64,000 bases of DNA from Ooceraea biroi (GCF_003672135.1 NC_039512.1:10556874-10620873); one strand, 5' to 3'. Numbered from the stretch's first letter, positions 49,043 through 63,851 are shown. Translations and numbers: made by a program. Notes: generated by a model from the sequence alone, not told the origin.

Positions 49043-50995
49043 TCGTTCTCGCGTTTGTTGACTTCGCAATATCGACTCTAACTCAACGCTTCCAAACCTG
49101 GTCCCGAGTTTATTGACACTTGGAGCCAACTTTAATTACATCTAAAATTTCACTTTGTGATAATTTAATCAACCGCCAACAAAAACTGATTGTTCTCCGA
49201 GTCTTCACGGGAATGACTATGGTTCTTAAAAGATCTGGACCAGCCGTTTCATGAGGGAGACATCACTTGACGTTCCGGGATCTTCGTAATATTAGAAAAA
49301 GGTCAGGCGAAAGGAAGATAAAACGCAATCTTCAAGAAGCTTACAATGCCGAGTTTCAAGAAGCACGCGACAACTGCGCGACGAAGCACCCGCGATTGAA
49401 GCAAAAATAATTTTTCCGACTGCCGTGAGACCGGATGCGAGGGGAGCGACTGCTCTTTTGGCCGTCGTCGTCGGAACTTTTCACTTCGGAGCTTCCGCCG
49501 CTGTACACTGATTGGTATGAGTTACTTTCCTCCGCGTAGAGTTCACATTTTCCTAACTGTCGGCGAATTTTCAGAATGTCACTCGATTTTACTCGCGATT
49601 ACAATCCGTCACAGAGCCCTGCATGTCCGCGTCTCTTGTCGAACTTTCTCTCTGCATCCATCCCAGCCCAGGTTAAACTTCCTCCATCGACATCTATTTC
49701 ACGTTTGACACAAGCAACATGTAACGAATATTCCTCTCGTTAACATTTTTTAATTTAATATTTATTTACGAAACACGAAACCAATTCGCGCGAACACGGT
49801 AAGAACTCCAAGCGAAATTCAATTAACGCGAGGCGTCGCGAGCCAACGGTAGTTGCCATATTTTCGTTTCACCTCAACTCGTTCCATTTAAATTTTGCTG
49901 TTAAATTCGAAACGGAGCGAGGTTCAATGTACTCTTGTTTATTATAAAATTACGCGGTGATTCTTTGTTATTCGGTCGTTTACCGTTCTGTTTTAGCGGG
50001 TACGCGCATTCCGATTATCGCGTTCTGTTCGATAGAATCTTACCGAGGGGAAAACGAGCTGGCGCACTCACGATGATGCTCGAAACTCGCAGCGAGGGAA
50101 CGCAGTTTACCAACAGGCAGCGCGTTCTATTTAGGGCGAAGAGTACGTGCAGTCGCGCGAGCCGTCGCTCTCTCTTCGTACGTGCGTTCACCCTTGTTTG
50201 TCCGCCAAGAATATCGCCCCTCGAGGACATCTCGACATCGCCGTGCGTCGCCACGTTCGGACCTCGCACTCTCCAACGTTATCCGTCAAAATCATCCGCG
50301 TCGGACGAACGATTCCAGATCAGCAGCCCAGATCGAGATCAATTCGTGTAGATTTACGTGGGACGATTCTTCCGATTCTCTACTTGACTCGGCAGACGCG
50401 TTTATTTCCTGCGATGCAATCAGTACACGAAGTTACCGCGAAATTACACTTAGACACTTTGCGGTGTTGTAAAGAAAAATTCCGCGCGTAGGGACGCCGC
50501 AACCAGCACCAAACGACGACATGAAAACCCCCTAAAGCGACAGAACGGAGAAGTCGCGCTCGCGCAAAATTCGATCGCGTGTACGAGCGCACGGTAAAGT
50601 ACAGGTTTTCCGGCATCGCGATAATAGTTCGCTCGCAGTTTTGCGATATATATATATAAAAGCAAGCGTTCCGTAATTCCGCTATAATTTACGTCGAATG
50701 AGCGACGTCGAGTTCGAGACCGACGTGGGAAAACGCAAGGGAGTGCGACCAACTAAATCCGATATTTGCAACGTTTACGGTGGACGAACTTCTGAGGACT
50801 CGACCATGCTACGCGATTTTCAAGCCGTATCAGATCCGTCTGTCAAGTTGATGTATCCTGCAACACCAGCTTCCAAGTTTTTTTCTGGATCCCTTTTGAC
50901 GTAATATTTTTATTGCGAGTTCCCAGAGATACTCCGAAAACTGTTTCACTTTGACTTTTTTCATCCGTTTCGTTTTAGCAGCAATATTATATGTC

Positions 50996-51113
50996 TATTG
51001 GGTTGTAACACATATTCGTCCCATTTTTTAGTGTTTTTAATACGAGTTGTAAATATATATTCGTTATTAAAAACACTAAAAAACGCGACGGATACGGATG
51101 TTACAATCCAATA
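50996..51113. mobile_element. Palindromic MITE-like element
   Basis: The left arm begins TATTGGGTTGTAAC and contains TTTTTTAGTGTTTTTAATA. The right arm, from 51061, contains the complement and ends GTTACAATCCAATA. Each arm is about 50 nt and they are separated by a very short loop, so almost the whole element folds into one hairpin. The ends and flanking TA suggest a mariner-related MITE. It lies in the upstream flank of the neuroligin gene and has no coding capacity. Confidence 0.7.
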
Positions 51114-53354
51114 TATTGAATATCTATATTGAAAGAAGTTTTGTGTAGTATTTTTATATAATAAACTATTGTGCAGTACGATTGCGACCAAATTTGAACT
51201 TTTCTAGATTTCTTTAAATGAATTTTTTAAGTTCCAAAAATTATTATCAAACTCTGTGCTATTTTAGTGTTGCTATTTTAATTATTCTTATCTTTTACTT
51301 GTGTCTATTAAATAATCTGGGATTCCTTTATTTGTAATATTTATTTGCCATATTTTTTATTTTTTCGAGTTATAATTACATCAGAGATACTTTAAGTAAA
51401 ATAAAATTGATTTCTCAAATGGCGAAATTATACTGGGAGAAAAGCATTGCTAACGAGATTATCAGAGTTCTGGAAATTTTTGCGAGAAACGCTTGTAAAG
51501 AGCCGTCCGCGTTATTTTTAGCGTTGACGTTGACAACCGGAGTCTCCTCGTCAAGCAAAGCTGAGTTTTCGCACATTTTCGCCTCGATAAGCACTTCTCC
51601 AGAGTGAAAAATCGTAATAACGGTTGATATGCTCGATATATTGCTCTCAAACGCGCGTGCAGTGTTACTCTTTTTGCTTACATGCTCCTCAAGTAGAAAA
51701 ACATTTATTGCAGTTTTTCGTCTTTTATTACTTTTGTTTGCTTCTCTCGCTGGAAAGGTATCAGAAAAACTAAGGAAGAACAAAACCTTTACCATCATGT
51801 ATTTAAAATATAAATAAAAAGGTTTATACTCTTCTTCTATTGTATGTGTAATTTTATATTCTAACGAGCCCAGCTTTGTTTATGAAACAATGGAACATAA
51901 AATAAAATATTTTTAATAAAATTTTGTATCTCTTCCCGGCACTGTTGAAGGATTAAAGAATACACAAGCGGATATAAACGATTATTGCAACAAATCCTAT
52001 TTTGATGACCGCTTGTTGTGAAGCTTATAGGAATTCCACCGCATCCATCATTAATTCTCTTTTTTGCTTCCGCCCCAATGTTTATGATAGATTTTTGAGA
52101 GATGAGAAAATCCTGCCACGTTATTACACGCCGCTATCACACCTGCATTGTAGGTATTTCCGTTTTAACAAAAAATTGTGCTCGGCGAGTTTTATCGAAA
52201 GTTTTCCCTTGACCAAAAACACTTAAAATTACAGCAAATTGTTACAGCGTAACAGTTTCCATTTTTAAATTTCCACGACAAAATAGTCGGACACAGATCG
52301 TTTACCCTTTCTGTCACGTTTCACAGAAAACAACGGCAACGAATTTCATTCTCACGGTCGACGTATTTCCACTGACGACGAGATAATCAATTTAATCATC
52401 GCGATAATTATGTCGCGCCCAGTCACACGTATCGTCACGTTATCGCGAAAAGTTGTTGACCCGAAACAGCATGGCGGCAGTCATCGTCAAGAACCGAAAA
52501 CGTTCACGATTGTTGAATAATCAGGCTCTCTTAAGTGACTTTTTTCTTCACGACAAAGGCACGTGTCGAAGGCTCGTTTTATCCCGACGAATCTCGCGAG
52601 CGAACTGAGTCAGTGCGCACGCACCGCAAGAAGCGTTTCTAAAATTAAATCGCGTGTTTTCGAACGAGGCGCCGCTGGGGCAGAGCGAGTGCCAAAGCGG
52701 AAACTTTCATTTTCGGTAAGAAAATGTCGTCCTCGTTGCACGGGAAATTCTTTCTGCGAGCGTGCACTCCGCCGATGGCTTTAGATATACGACGAAGCAT
52801 CGAAGGAGAAGGATACTTGTATCCCGGATGCTTGTTTGCTCGTTGATCCGCGAGAATGCGAATCGCGAAAAGCACGAGCTTTCGTCTTCGTAGTTGGAGA
52901 GACGCGCTTTTCGCGGATGACTTGGCAAATAACGTCGCGATACTGCGTGCTCGTCAAGTTTTCGGCGAATTCCTCGGCAGCGGAAGTGCCGTTAACATCA
53001 AACAGCGATAGAAGACTTTAGTATGGCTTTTATTTCACCGCTATATCTCTGTGAAATTTTAGAATATTTTATTTCACCATTTCATAAGAGGCAAATTTTC
53101 AGATATCATATAACAAAGTCCTTATTTCATGCTTCTCCAGCTGCAGCTGGTAAATTTCTTTATTTATATCTCTATCTACATTAAATAAATTTTTAGATAC
53201 GTGCAATTGTTAATTTACATATGAGAATTAACAATTAATCTGAAAATGGAATTAAACTGTAATTGCAGTCGCATTGTAATCATTAAATTATTAAGATTGA
53301 AATGGGATTCAATTACGGCCAAATTGTGATTTAAATAACCATCGAATTGAAACT

Positions 53355-53375
53355 CATGTCATGTCATGTCATGTC
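53355..53375. repeat. CATGT pentanucleotide repeat
   Basis: Four tandem copies of CATGT in the upstream flank. Confidence 0.85.
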
Positions 53376-53737
53376 GAATTTGAAATGCAGACGACTTCCG
53401 GTTCGAACCGTCGAGTCAACATTAATTCTCATGTCTCGGCCGAATTTTTCGCCCAGTTAGAGATTACGACTCCGCTTTCAGGCGGAATGAATCCCCTTTT
53501 GGCGCATAATTCGGGTTTCGTCAGGTAAGACGCGAGACTCGAGACGGAAGTCGCCGGGAGCTTAATGCGCGCAAGGGGGTTCGCGAAATTAATTTTGTAT
53601 CCGAATTATCCGCTTCGCGTCTACGCACATGTATTCACAGCGCATTCACGGAACGTAACGACGTGTTAAATCTACGATAAGAAGGCTTTGAGACGATCCT
53701 CTCGGGTTGCGGGGATGAAGGAGAGAGCGGGGAAGGT

Positions 53738-53778
53738 GAGAGAGAGAGAGAGAGAGAAAGAGAGAAAGAGGGAAAGAG
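53738..53778. repeat. GA dinucleotide microsatellite
   Basis: A GA run of about 20 nt followed by AAAG/GAGA variants, in the upstream flank. GA tracts of this kind are GAGA-factor-like sites in insects, but no promoter is visible beside it. Confidence 0.85.
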
Positions 53779-54185
53779 ACAAGGGGAATGGGAGAGCGAG
53801 AGCGGTTCCTCGACTCGACGAATAGCTCCTCTTCAGAATCATCTCATTTACGTTAATGAACTTACCTCGTCTCCCAGACACAAAGGGGATGAGGAAAGGA
53901 TAGGAGCTGTCTAGGTTCCTCCACGCTGCATGGATTTTATAACTAGAACTTTAGCTCTTTAGAGTTTAGAAACTACTCGCGGCGCGGAGTTGCGACGTCA
54001 CGAATTTTTCGCGACTTTGCAATAATAATTCCTCTGATCAAGCGAAATCGCGTTTCCAATCGGATCTCTTCTCGGAGCGTATCAGGACACGAGTGTATCC
54101 TCGTGAACAGAATTATCTGCGTAATTGCATCCGAGGAAGTCTGCATTTGTCTAGACAGACACAATTCTCCTTTCCACGCTCCTTG

Positions 54186-54207
54186 TGTCTCTCTCTCTCT
54201 CTCTCTT
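54186..54207. repeat. CT dinucleotide microsatellite
   Basis: An uninterrupted CT run in the upstream flank. Confidence 0.85.
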
Positions 54208-57200
54208 TTGTGTCACGCGTGTCACGTAAAATCCTCGTTTTAAGGATTATCGGATTCTGTCGAAGCGCGCAATCGTCCGAGACGAGTGGGGGTGCAATTT
54301 CGGGAGTTTCGTCCTCCCGGCTTTATAATGCGGGGTTTTACCGCAACGTCTCACCCTCTCAAAGTCGCCTCATAAGTTTGATAAATTATTCAGAATAAGC
54401 AGAATCTCGGACGTATTTATTTTGCCGGCCGGGTTGATAGCAAGAAGGATCGTAAGGATCCCCGTCATATCCGCCGTTCCATAATGCACCACCCAGTGAT
54501 GGTGTTCTCGCCGAGGGATTACAGCAAAAGACGAAACGTCACTTTCTTCTTCCCCGCATAGCGCCGGTTCCCTCATCCAGCTCTCACGCATTCATTGTCA
54601 AGCCAGACATCATGTACGACCATTATATGGCCATTGTGGCAATTTTATCACCGTTTACTGTCATTATTGTTGTTTACGACGCTCTAATTGTCTTCGAGAA
54701 AGTGAATTTTCAAATTTACTTGCAGTTCCGCTTGTTTCGTTCGGTTGTTTATGAAGAAAGGTGGAAACAGTGTTTGTGTGCAGATACAAGCTTTCTGCTT
54801 CAGATATCAAATATACCCGGTGGCGTTATTATTTGCAGGCGCAACGAGTTCATATTCGTTCTACCTTTCTCGCCGAGCAAAACTCATTCGAATGTAAAAC
54901 TGGCTGCTTCCGTGGATATGGTGGAATTCTCTACTGCGGAACGGTTACTGCTTGGAATCTATGGCGGAACGTTAGCGCATCGGCTTGCGAGGGCAACTGT
55001 GTCATTGTCGTTACATTTTAAAGTTCCGAGAGAATACCAGATTTCTTGCAAGATTCCTCGGCGTTATTTATCGATCAGCATCCCTGCTATTTTCATACGC
55101 GTTCTGCGGTTTTCAATTTCTTATTTAATTTTCCCCATTCCTTCACATTCTATAAAATCTACTGAATTTTTATTTTCAATCTTCAACCGCCGATCTTTAG
55201 ATTTCGATGATGCGCTTGCTTCCTCTTCTCTGTTCGTGTGCGTTAAATAGTTTGGATTTCCTTGGAAAATACAGGATCAATTCCAGTGTTCCTGAATTCT
55301 TTTTCTCACGCGGTATGTGTACTACAAGACGGTTTTGCGATCAAAGCGCGATTTATTACAGCGATACCGGCCGCACGCTGCGTGATTCGCGCAGATTTAG
55401 CGGCGGCGCCTGTAGCCGAGAGTGCTCGAGATTTATCATCGCTACGTATAGGGAAGCCTTCCGACACGGCTGCCTACCTCGCGGGTGGTCCTGCGTCGTG
55501 ATAAATCAAAGGGTGGACGCTAAGGGTGCGCTACGTGTCGCCGGAAATGACCAGCGAAGCCCAACAAGAATGCCTTTCGTTTCGCTCGCGTTAAACACCA
55601 CCTGCAATCTTAACGAAAACTCGATACTGGCCATATTTCTCGAGCTCGCGTCTTACTTTCGGTGGCACGTAGGTATCGACATCCAAAGAATCGATTCGAA
55701 CAAAGAACACTATAAGGAACATTGACAACTTTCTGTAAATTTTACTCGCGAATATACAGTTGAATAGTACAAGTTTGATTTAGGAAACGGACAATTTGAG
55801 GCGAAAACTCCAAGAATACAGAAATTTGCGAACGATAAAATTAAAAGAAATGTAAAAACATGTGTAAGCACCTTTAGATTGATCATTGCCAACTTTGTTA
55901 GACCAGGATTCTCATTTAATTACTGCAAGCAGCGGTGATGCTTATCGAGCTCTGTCTGTGCTTGTATTCGGCATCGAGGGGCGAGGGGAAAAGTATCGCC
56001 GGCCAATTAAATCGGAGCGACGGCGATTGGTTCTCGGTGTCGTTTGGCGAAATTCCTCGCCCGGTTGTATTTCTTGCTGAAAGGGCGCGTTTCCTTCTTC
56101 CCTTCCGCGCGATTACTCGCGCGAAGATAGCCGATACTGGAAGGAGCCTTTCCCTTCAATTTGGCGGAGAAAAAGGAGGGTATAATGAGCGGCAGGGATT
56201 TAAAAGCTAATTAAACTTCGCTGGGAGGGTCACTATTCGCCTTAGCTAAGTAGAACAATTTACGGTAGCTCGGCGAGGGGCGAGCGTAGCTGCAGACAAT
56301 TTGGCGAGGGAGATCGAGAGGAAGGAAATCTCACAACCGTCCGCGGAGGAAGTTCGATAAATACGAGGTACACAAAGATAGATCAAAGATAGTAGGCAGC
56401 TGGAGTTTTACCGGAGACGCGGCACCAGCAGAAGCAGAAACATCAAATTAGATTGCCCGGAATGATAAAAAAATACAAAAAATCCATAAAAATAAATTGG
56501 ATCGGATCGAAGGAAGATGCTCCGTAATAATACTCGATGATGCGCTTGATAACAACGCTCTCAGGACGCTGAGTACCTTAGACAAACGTGGAGAATCCCG
56601 CCTCGCCTCACTCTCGCCCACGAAACGACATTCCCCAGCTGCACCCTTCGCATGTTGTTAAAAATGTATTCTCTCCTTTTCACGGCGAGCGCATGAAAAT
56701 TTCACAGCGTTAATGCACGTACACTGCCGTAAGGAATAATAATATAGTACCATACATGGAGAGAAAATTTTTTTCCTTTGTCAGTGCAATCGTTTTTTGT
56801 CGGTCCATCTGGTGTCCAACTTGATTCATCATGTACGCTGTCGAGACCGGAAGCGTTGGACGTCGCCGGGGCAATTAATTTCCTTTAACGGGCATGAAAG
56901 CTCGCTCGGCGCAGTAATTAAATGAAGTAGAGCCCATGCGAGTGGCACGCACGCGTCGGCACGCATGGGCATGCGTAAAATGCACGCGCGCTGATCGCAC
57001 GCACGTCTCCTTCGAAGTGGATCGATCGATCGAATTTGGTAGCGCGAATTCCGCCACGTTGACGATATCGATAGCCGCCCTGGTGGACACACGGTTTGCT
57101 AGCAACCGTCGCGTGTATCAGTCGAGATTCAATATCCAAAAGTCCGATATCGCTTTTGTATAAAAAATAAGTGCAAATATTAACATTGCGGATTTAATCG

Positions 57201-57808
57201 TCCCAGATGCGCCGGGCGCGCATTTGAACGTGCAATGCCAATTTTCTCGCGGATGGCCAAAGGGGGAAATCATTTGCCGGGATGCGAGAATAAAATTATG
57301 CGCATAATTATGTACAAAGCAAAATTGTATAAACGGCGCTATCAGCAACGTTAATGAATTTCAAAGGCATTACGAAGCAATGATAAAAGGGACGGAGATT
57401 GATTCAAGTTAAAATAAAGCCCCGGCAGTACCACCATTATTATTGTAATTTACAATACGACATACTGAAGAGATTTGTTATTAAAATTGCTAAAAAGGAT
57501 CTTTACTTATTTAGCATTGCAAGCTTTTCTATTTCATTCGTTTATTTCAACAATTTCTTCCATCTATGATTTTTCTTCTATCATTATATATTATAAAAAC
57601 TGTGCGCATTTTAATACAGATCGTTATCAGATTGATGCAGCAACGTGTAATTATTACGGTTAAAATTAAAATGACAGCTATCAATAATTCACTTAGCGTT
57701 CGTGACAGCTCTTCACGATACGAAGTAGAGAACAAATCTACATAACGATAAAATGGTCAACAATAAAATTCAGTTGCATTTTATGTGACATTTTAAAAAA
57801 CAATAGAT

Positions 57809-57836
57809 ATAATAATTATAATTATAATTATAATTT
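57809..57836. repeat. AATTAT hexanucleotide repeat
   Basis: About four copies of ATAATT in an AT-rich part of the upstream flank. Confidence 0.8.
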
Positions 57837-60800
57837 TGTCAGTAGATTAATTATTCAAATTTTTTAGGCAGATGAGGATTATGCGACGATTCACCCAGCG
57901 AAAAGGATAATAATGAACCTGAGATATATTAATAAACCTTATGTATAAGAAACCCCACATTGTGGAATAAAACGAAGAATTTTAATTTTTCATATATTCC
58001 CTACCATATTTTTTTATGTTAACATTCTTGCGCTCTCTTTTAGAGAAGTTTAAATGTTTACTGTACTGTACTGTATGGTAACCGCAGCTTTTATTCTTGC
58101 CAATTAAATATTGTAAATTTTCAAAATAATGTTTTGAAAACTCCACACTTTTATTTTATAAAAATTGTCTTATAGATACTTGAAAATATATTAATAATAT
58201 ATTAATAAAATTACGTACATAAATTTCTTTATGAATCAAAATTAATTGCATGTCAAAATTGTGTATGTACATTGGATATTAAAATCGGTTCAATGTAGAA
58301 ACGTGCGACATTCGTGAAAAAGATTTTAGACGGAAAATACAATTGTCAAGTGATTAAAAAGCTCGGTGAGCCCTTCCATGTTCGTACGAGTGGATTTAAC
58401 ACTTTTAACACTCGCCGATGCGATGAACTGTCATGAATATGTGCATTAAGCTCGTGGAAAATACGAATGAGAGCCCTCTTAATAGAATTTAATGTCATCA
58501 ACCTCGCTTCAGCGTCGAACTTATGTGGGACTCGTGCGGGGTAATTAAATGTTCCGCTACGGTTGTCGCTGCAAAATTAACGCGATTTTTGCGCGATTTA
58601 AACGCGTCTGTTAGGAACGATGGACGTGCAGCTAGCGTTGTTCCCCGCAACGCACAAGACCGGAAGTATTTTTCCTCCAGAAGAAAACTCGGCAAGATTC
58701 AAAAAATCGCAAACGCTTCTGAAGAGAGAATTAAATAGTCATGCACTTGGTCTTTGGTTGAAAATTGCATGCAAAATAAAACAGATTCCCGGTTGCTCGT
58801 CTCTTAGATGCACAATTGTGCGTGAATGCAGTTTCTCGCGGAATCTGTAATGAGACACCGAATAAGGAATTTCATAAAAGCGCAATTTGTTCAATTTACC
58901 TACGGAGATATCGCGCACGTGAGAAGCACTACAAAAGGCGCGAAATAATAAAACGCGCGTTTTTCCTGGATTCCATAACGCATGCGACTCTATGCATAAT
59001 GCCGCGTTTTGAATTGCGTCCGGAAATGGGTGCGGCGATTTTTTAATAATATTGCGCGGCGCGTTCTCGTTTCACTTATTATTTACATTTTTTCCCCGCT
59101 GTACTTAAAAACCGCGCTGGCCGAATGAAATTTTGTAAAAATAACGACGCATACATTTCGATGGCCACACAAACGCTCGTCACTCACCTACTGGTTCGAC
59201 ACGCCAAGTATCGAACCTGCAGCAAATTCGTGGTCTTTTCGTCCTGAAATTCCTCCAGCGTTACGCTGCACAACAAAATGAAATTCCTCCTGTACACGTC
59301 AATGATTTTTATTAATCTCCGTTGCAAAAATATGGCGACCATTCCAAACAAAACTGTATTGTATTGCACACTACATCACGTTGCGTGAATTTAATTTATC
59401 AGCAATTGGGTTAACGGTTCGTTCGAATTTTTTCCGCAAAATTCAAATACAAAACTTTCTATTAAGAATTAATTAAGACTTTTAAAAATTTGTACGGACT
59501 TTCCGAGCAATCCAACAGATCTTTTTTCAAATTTTTGTTATAATCAAATTTATAATTATGATGATATAACGTATCTAAAAAAAGAATTGTTGTGAAAGCC
59601 GATAAATTGTCAACTTGCTCCCTTAAACCTTTACAAAGGGAAAAATCTGGTAATCGAATGCATCTTGCATTCCGTCCTCATCGTCTGCTCCGCAGTTGCA
59701 ACCCCAAACTCTCGCGTCTTTTTACCACGATTCCCGAATTTACGTATAACGTTCACGGTGAACCTAGAACGTCGTGGGGCTAAGAGATACTCCAGTCCCT
59801 CCAGTTCCCGATTTTTACAGTCACCGATGTTCCCAGGATTCGCCGTTCTGTTGCACGAAAAGCGGCATCGATTTCCTGGATTTCGATGCTCGACAGTCCG
59901 GGCACGAATCTTTCGCGTCACACCCTGTCGGCTTTCCGACCCTTGTCTCGAGTCCTTCGCAAAAGACCTCCGCGCCGTACCGCGCTAAGAGATCTCATTT
60001 TGCCCGCACACTTCCCTTTTTATTTTACCGCAGAAAAATCTCGGTCGTAGCCAGCATCGGTCGAGCAATCCCGACGTCATGTCGGGATACTAGCGTTTCA
60101 TGATTAATACGTCCCAGGGGATCGATAAGAAAGAACATTCGCTATGACAAGGGAAACTACCCTCGCAAGTCCTTGCTAAACAAGCGGAACGTTGCACGTT
60201 TCAACGGACTTTCTTTCAAAGGATTCTTTGAGAAATTACCGTGAGATTGTCTAAATAATCTAGTTTAATCCCGAATCAACGTTTCCAAATTGTATGGAAT
60301 TCGTACGCCTTCGGGAAGCATCAAGACAACCAATCTCCCTTCTCGACTTAAGTGCTCGTCGAACATATCACTCGAGCCTTCGTAACTTTATCCCTTTGTC
60401 CTTCCCCAAAATCCGTTTACAGATAGCGGGGTCGATTACTATCTGGTATCATTATTTCCTCAAATTTCCCAATTCTCGTACATTCAGCTAAATCGTGACT
60501 AAAACTCTCGAATCCCTTGACGCTGGAAATGGCAGTTCTCCAACTTGTAAAGGATTCCCCTGCTCTATGAGCGACGAACATTTTTATGTTGTCGGATCAG
60601 TTCCCGGGAAGTTTTGCATCCTTGGGATCTTAGATTGGTGCGTGCTTGTAATTTCAACGGCGTCCTTGAGTTCTTGCACGAGCGAGTTCCGGAAAGGTTG
60701 CATCCTCGTGTCGCAAACGAGAAGACGTTCCAGCGCAGATTTCCGCCCCACGGCTTTGCGGCCGGAGGCGGCCAATTTCCACCTCCTTGAGGGGTGGCAC

Positions 60801-63800
60801 AACGCCCCCCGCGTTGACTTTGCAAATATTTAACCATCTCCACCTCCCGGCCTCTTCCTTAGCCACTTCTCCGTCCAATTATTTCTCGTATCAGCCCGAG
60901 CAAGAAAGTTGCTCCCGATTTTTTGCCACAAAGAAGTACTCGAGGAAATTGGGCCTTTCTCCATCGAAAAATAGAAAATTACAGTTCCTGATGCACAAAT
61001 TATTACGCAAAATGTTGCATGAACGACGTACATAATAATATATAAAGTTAAATGAGGCACACATTGTGCTAGAAATAATATTGTCTTAAAGAACATTGCT
61101 GCAGCAAGAGTTAACAATGTGCTGAAGAATTCGTTCGATCGTGCGATTTTCTAAAAGCGACGAATAATCTAACGAGATAATCGTGTAGTTTTACTAGCAA
61201 AGAGTTTGTTAATGTGCGTAACTACGCGATAAAATGCACAGGCGATACTAAATTCAGAAACGAAGCGAAATTTCGCAAGGAGAAACTCTTTGCGCAGCTG
61301 AGTCCATTTTCCGGAAATTCTCGTTAAAAAGTTCCTTTATTTCACCAGCCCCTCTCCCTTCGCATTTTCTGATGTATTTGTCGATCCCATCGGTGGACCC
61401 TTCTCGCTGCAAACTGCAAAATTGTGCGATTTACGCGCGCAAGCAAACTTGTCACATAAATCCCGCTAATTAATTGTACGTTATTTATCGAATGACATTC
61501 ACATTTCTCATTGATTAATGATCACTAGTTTACTGAGAGTTATACAAATCATTGGCCGATACATTTTTTTACAGTTAATTAAAGATTGAAATTATTTACA
61601 GCTAACGTATGATGGGCCACATATACGATTCTTTAAAATTATTATGAGAGCTACTCCCTAAATAATTACCCGATAAGTGAGACATTTTGTGGAGAACAAT
61701 TTAACATCATAATATCTTTTACATGATCGATAAAGCAATAACAAGTGTCAATTAATATAATAAATAATTTCTATGCAATTTTAGCATGACAATGATGGAG
61801 GAACGAGTATGTTTTAAATATTAAATTATATAAAATATGATACATATTTATCAACCGTGATGAGAAACATTAATTAAATATGATTAACAAATCAATTGTA
61901 AATATAAAAGTCGCATAATTATACATCACATATATCCATCATACATACATACGTCACCCACGCCTTAAAATAAATCAGACTTTCTTTTCAGGTATAGCTA
62001 CAAGGGAACCCATGATGAATAGCCCAAGATGAAGAAAAATAGTTCAAGCGAGAAGAATCGGTCCGAATCGAGTCGAAAGGGCGCAACTACACGACGTTTC
62101 GCGATCCCGGACTCAAACCAACCATCGACTTCACGCTGGTCGGTCGCGAAAATCGATCCCTCCTGCCGTATCGACCACGTTCGGGGCGCATTTCCGCCCC
62201 TGTGCCGGAGCGTTTGCGCGGCGCATGCGCAGCCGGTAGCGAGCGTCGTCGCCTGACGCCAGTCTGTCGGGGGTCGAAGTGACGGCTACATCGGTCGGTT
62301 GGTTTTCCTCAGATATCACGGTATCCCGGCGGCGCTTTCACCCCTTCGCGACAGCAATTCGTGCCCGTCCCTGATATATACTCCGGTCACGCGAGATCCG
62401 CCGTGGTGCATCCGGCGTCGAGATCGGACGTCAACGCGGTGTAGTGTCAAGGAGGGTGGTAGTTAGGTCCGACCGAGGGGGGGTAGCTTATCGAAGGAAG
62501 AAACGTGCGGGGGGGTGGCCACTTCATTCTCGGTCTGATTCTCCGACTCTGTCCCTCTTGTCTCGGATTTTTCGTCGTTTCTTTTCGGGGGAGGAGGAGA
62601 GGGTGGTTGTGCGTCGAGGGGTTGCAACCCCGGTCGCGACGAGCGGCAACGGTTCATCCGGTGCGCGACTCGCGACGAAACTTGAGAATTACTTCGGCGT
62701 GTCCGATAAATTGGCGTTTATCGGGAAACGATTCTCCTGACCCGGCAAAGTTTGAAGAAATACGCCGGGGGACGGGGGTGCCGACGCGGCTCGCCGGGAA
62801 GATGGAGAGGGGGCGGTAGGTGATGCCTGTGAAGCTACGTGCGGGAGGAATCCCCTACAATAGCGCTCGACCCGCCGCGACGAAGGAACGATGATCCCGC
62901 GCGACTTACCTAGTCCAGTGTTGTGGCGATGATCGAGGATCATTGCTCAGTGATCGGTCGGAAAAAGTGCGATTTCCACGGAATAATTCCCGAGGATGAT
63001 TCCAACTTGTTTGCGTCTACAAGTGTCCGACTGGGAAGCCGCGGGGAAATTGGCAGTAGTGCGAATTTAACTTAACCGGGTTAATTGAAAGTTGAAGCTG
63101 TTGACTTAACACGAATAGCGTCGTATCCCCGGATCCCCGGGATGATTTGCGCTTCTCCCTTGCGCTGAAGAAATACTGGAGGGCTTCAATATAAGAGGCT
63201 GCCGAGCGCATAAACTTCTTGGATGCCTTTTATTTCAACGACAACGGCGTGCGTGTCTTTGTGCGCGTTCTTTTAAGCATCAAGTAGCAACCGAAGTAGC
63301 TGAAGGATGTCCAATTTCACTTCCAATTTACCAAGCGCAACTCTCAAGCTCCATAATACAAATAACAGATCTACGCTGTATTTTATGTCTTTTTAAGGGT
63401 TGAAGATTAGAGCGAGTCCCGTGAATTTCTCCAACAGTGGTGTCGTTTCTTCCATTTGAATTAGCTTTAAAGAAAAAATCGTTTGCCGTATGAATGGCCT
63501 CGGCGAACTGTTCCATTTGATTCGATTGAAAGATTAGCTCGATGAATCACGAGATAAGAGTTGGTTGCGAATCAGTTCTGATCCGTCCAAAAGAATCTTG
63601 AGTGAGAGAACTTGGGAAATTATTTTCCTCCTGCGTTACTTCCCTTGCCTGTCGGGATGAAACGAGCGAGTAAACATACGAAGGGCGGCTTTCTCCTGGG
63701 CGTGATTAGAGCCGGTGCATTCTATCTCTTTCGATACATTAAGCACGCCATCAGGAACGAGATTGTCTTCGTGTGAGAGATAAGGCACGCGTGAAACTCC

Positions 63801-63851
63801 TCTAAGCGTCAGCATACGTGAGTGGGAAATCGTCAAGACGAGGTCGCTTGC

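Larger units (their letters stand above)
49043..63851. other. 5' flank of the neuroligin gene, no supported gene
   Basis: This stretch contains the palindromic MITE, several microsatellites, CpG-rich segments (about 50.0-50.7, 52.3-53.0, 53.4-53.7, 62.0-62.9 kb) and AT-rich DNA. The neuroligin 5' UTR and promoter should lie here or further right, but I see no TATA box or initiator good enough to place them. The longest frame, 54612-55250 on the plus strand, is discussed under findings. Confidence 0.6.

Noticed and set aside
49043..49129. In-frame N-terminal extension of neuroligin to an upstream ATG
   Set aside because: It would place about 29 polar residues before a clear signal peptide. 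The start at 49042 is better.
53398..53414. TTCGAACC resembling a tRNA T-loop
   Set aside because: The surrounding bases do not form the acceptor, D or anticodon arms.
62444..62819. Frames of 98 and 104 residues rich in Arg and Gly
   Set aside because: They are CpG-island composition artefacts. The same DNA is open in several phases.
62947..62952. TCAGTG initiator-like hexamer
   Set aside because: It is too short to mean anything alone, and no downstream promoter element is found at the expected spacing.
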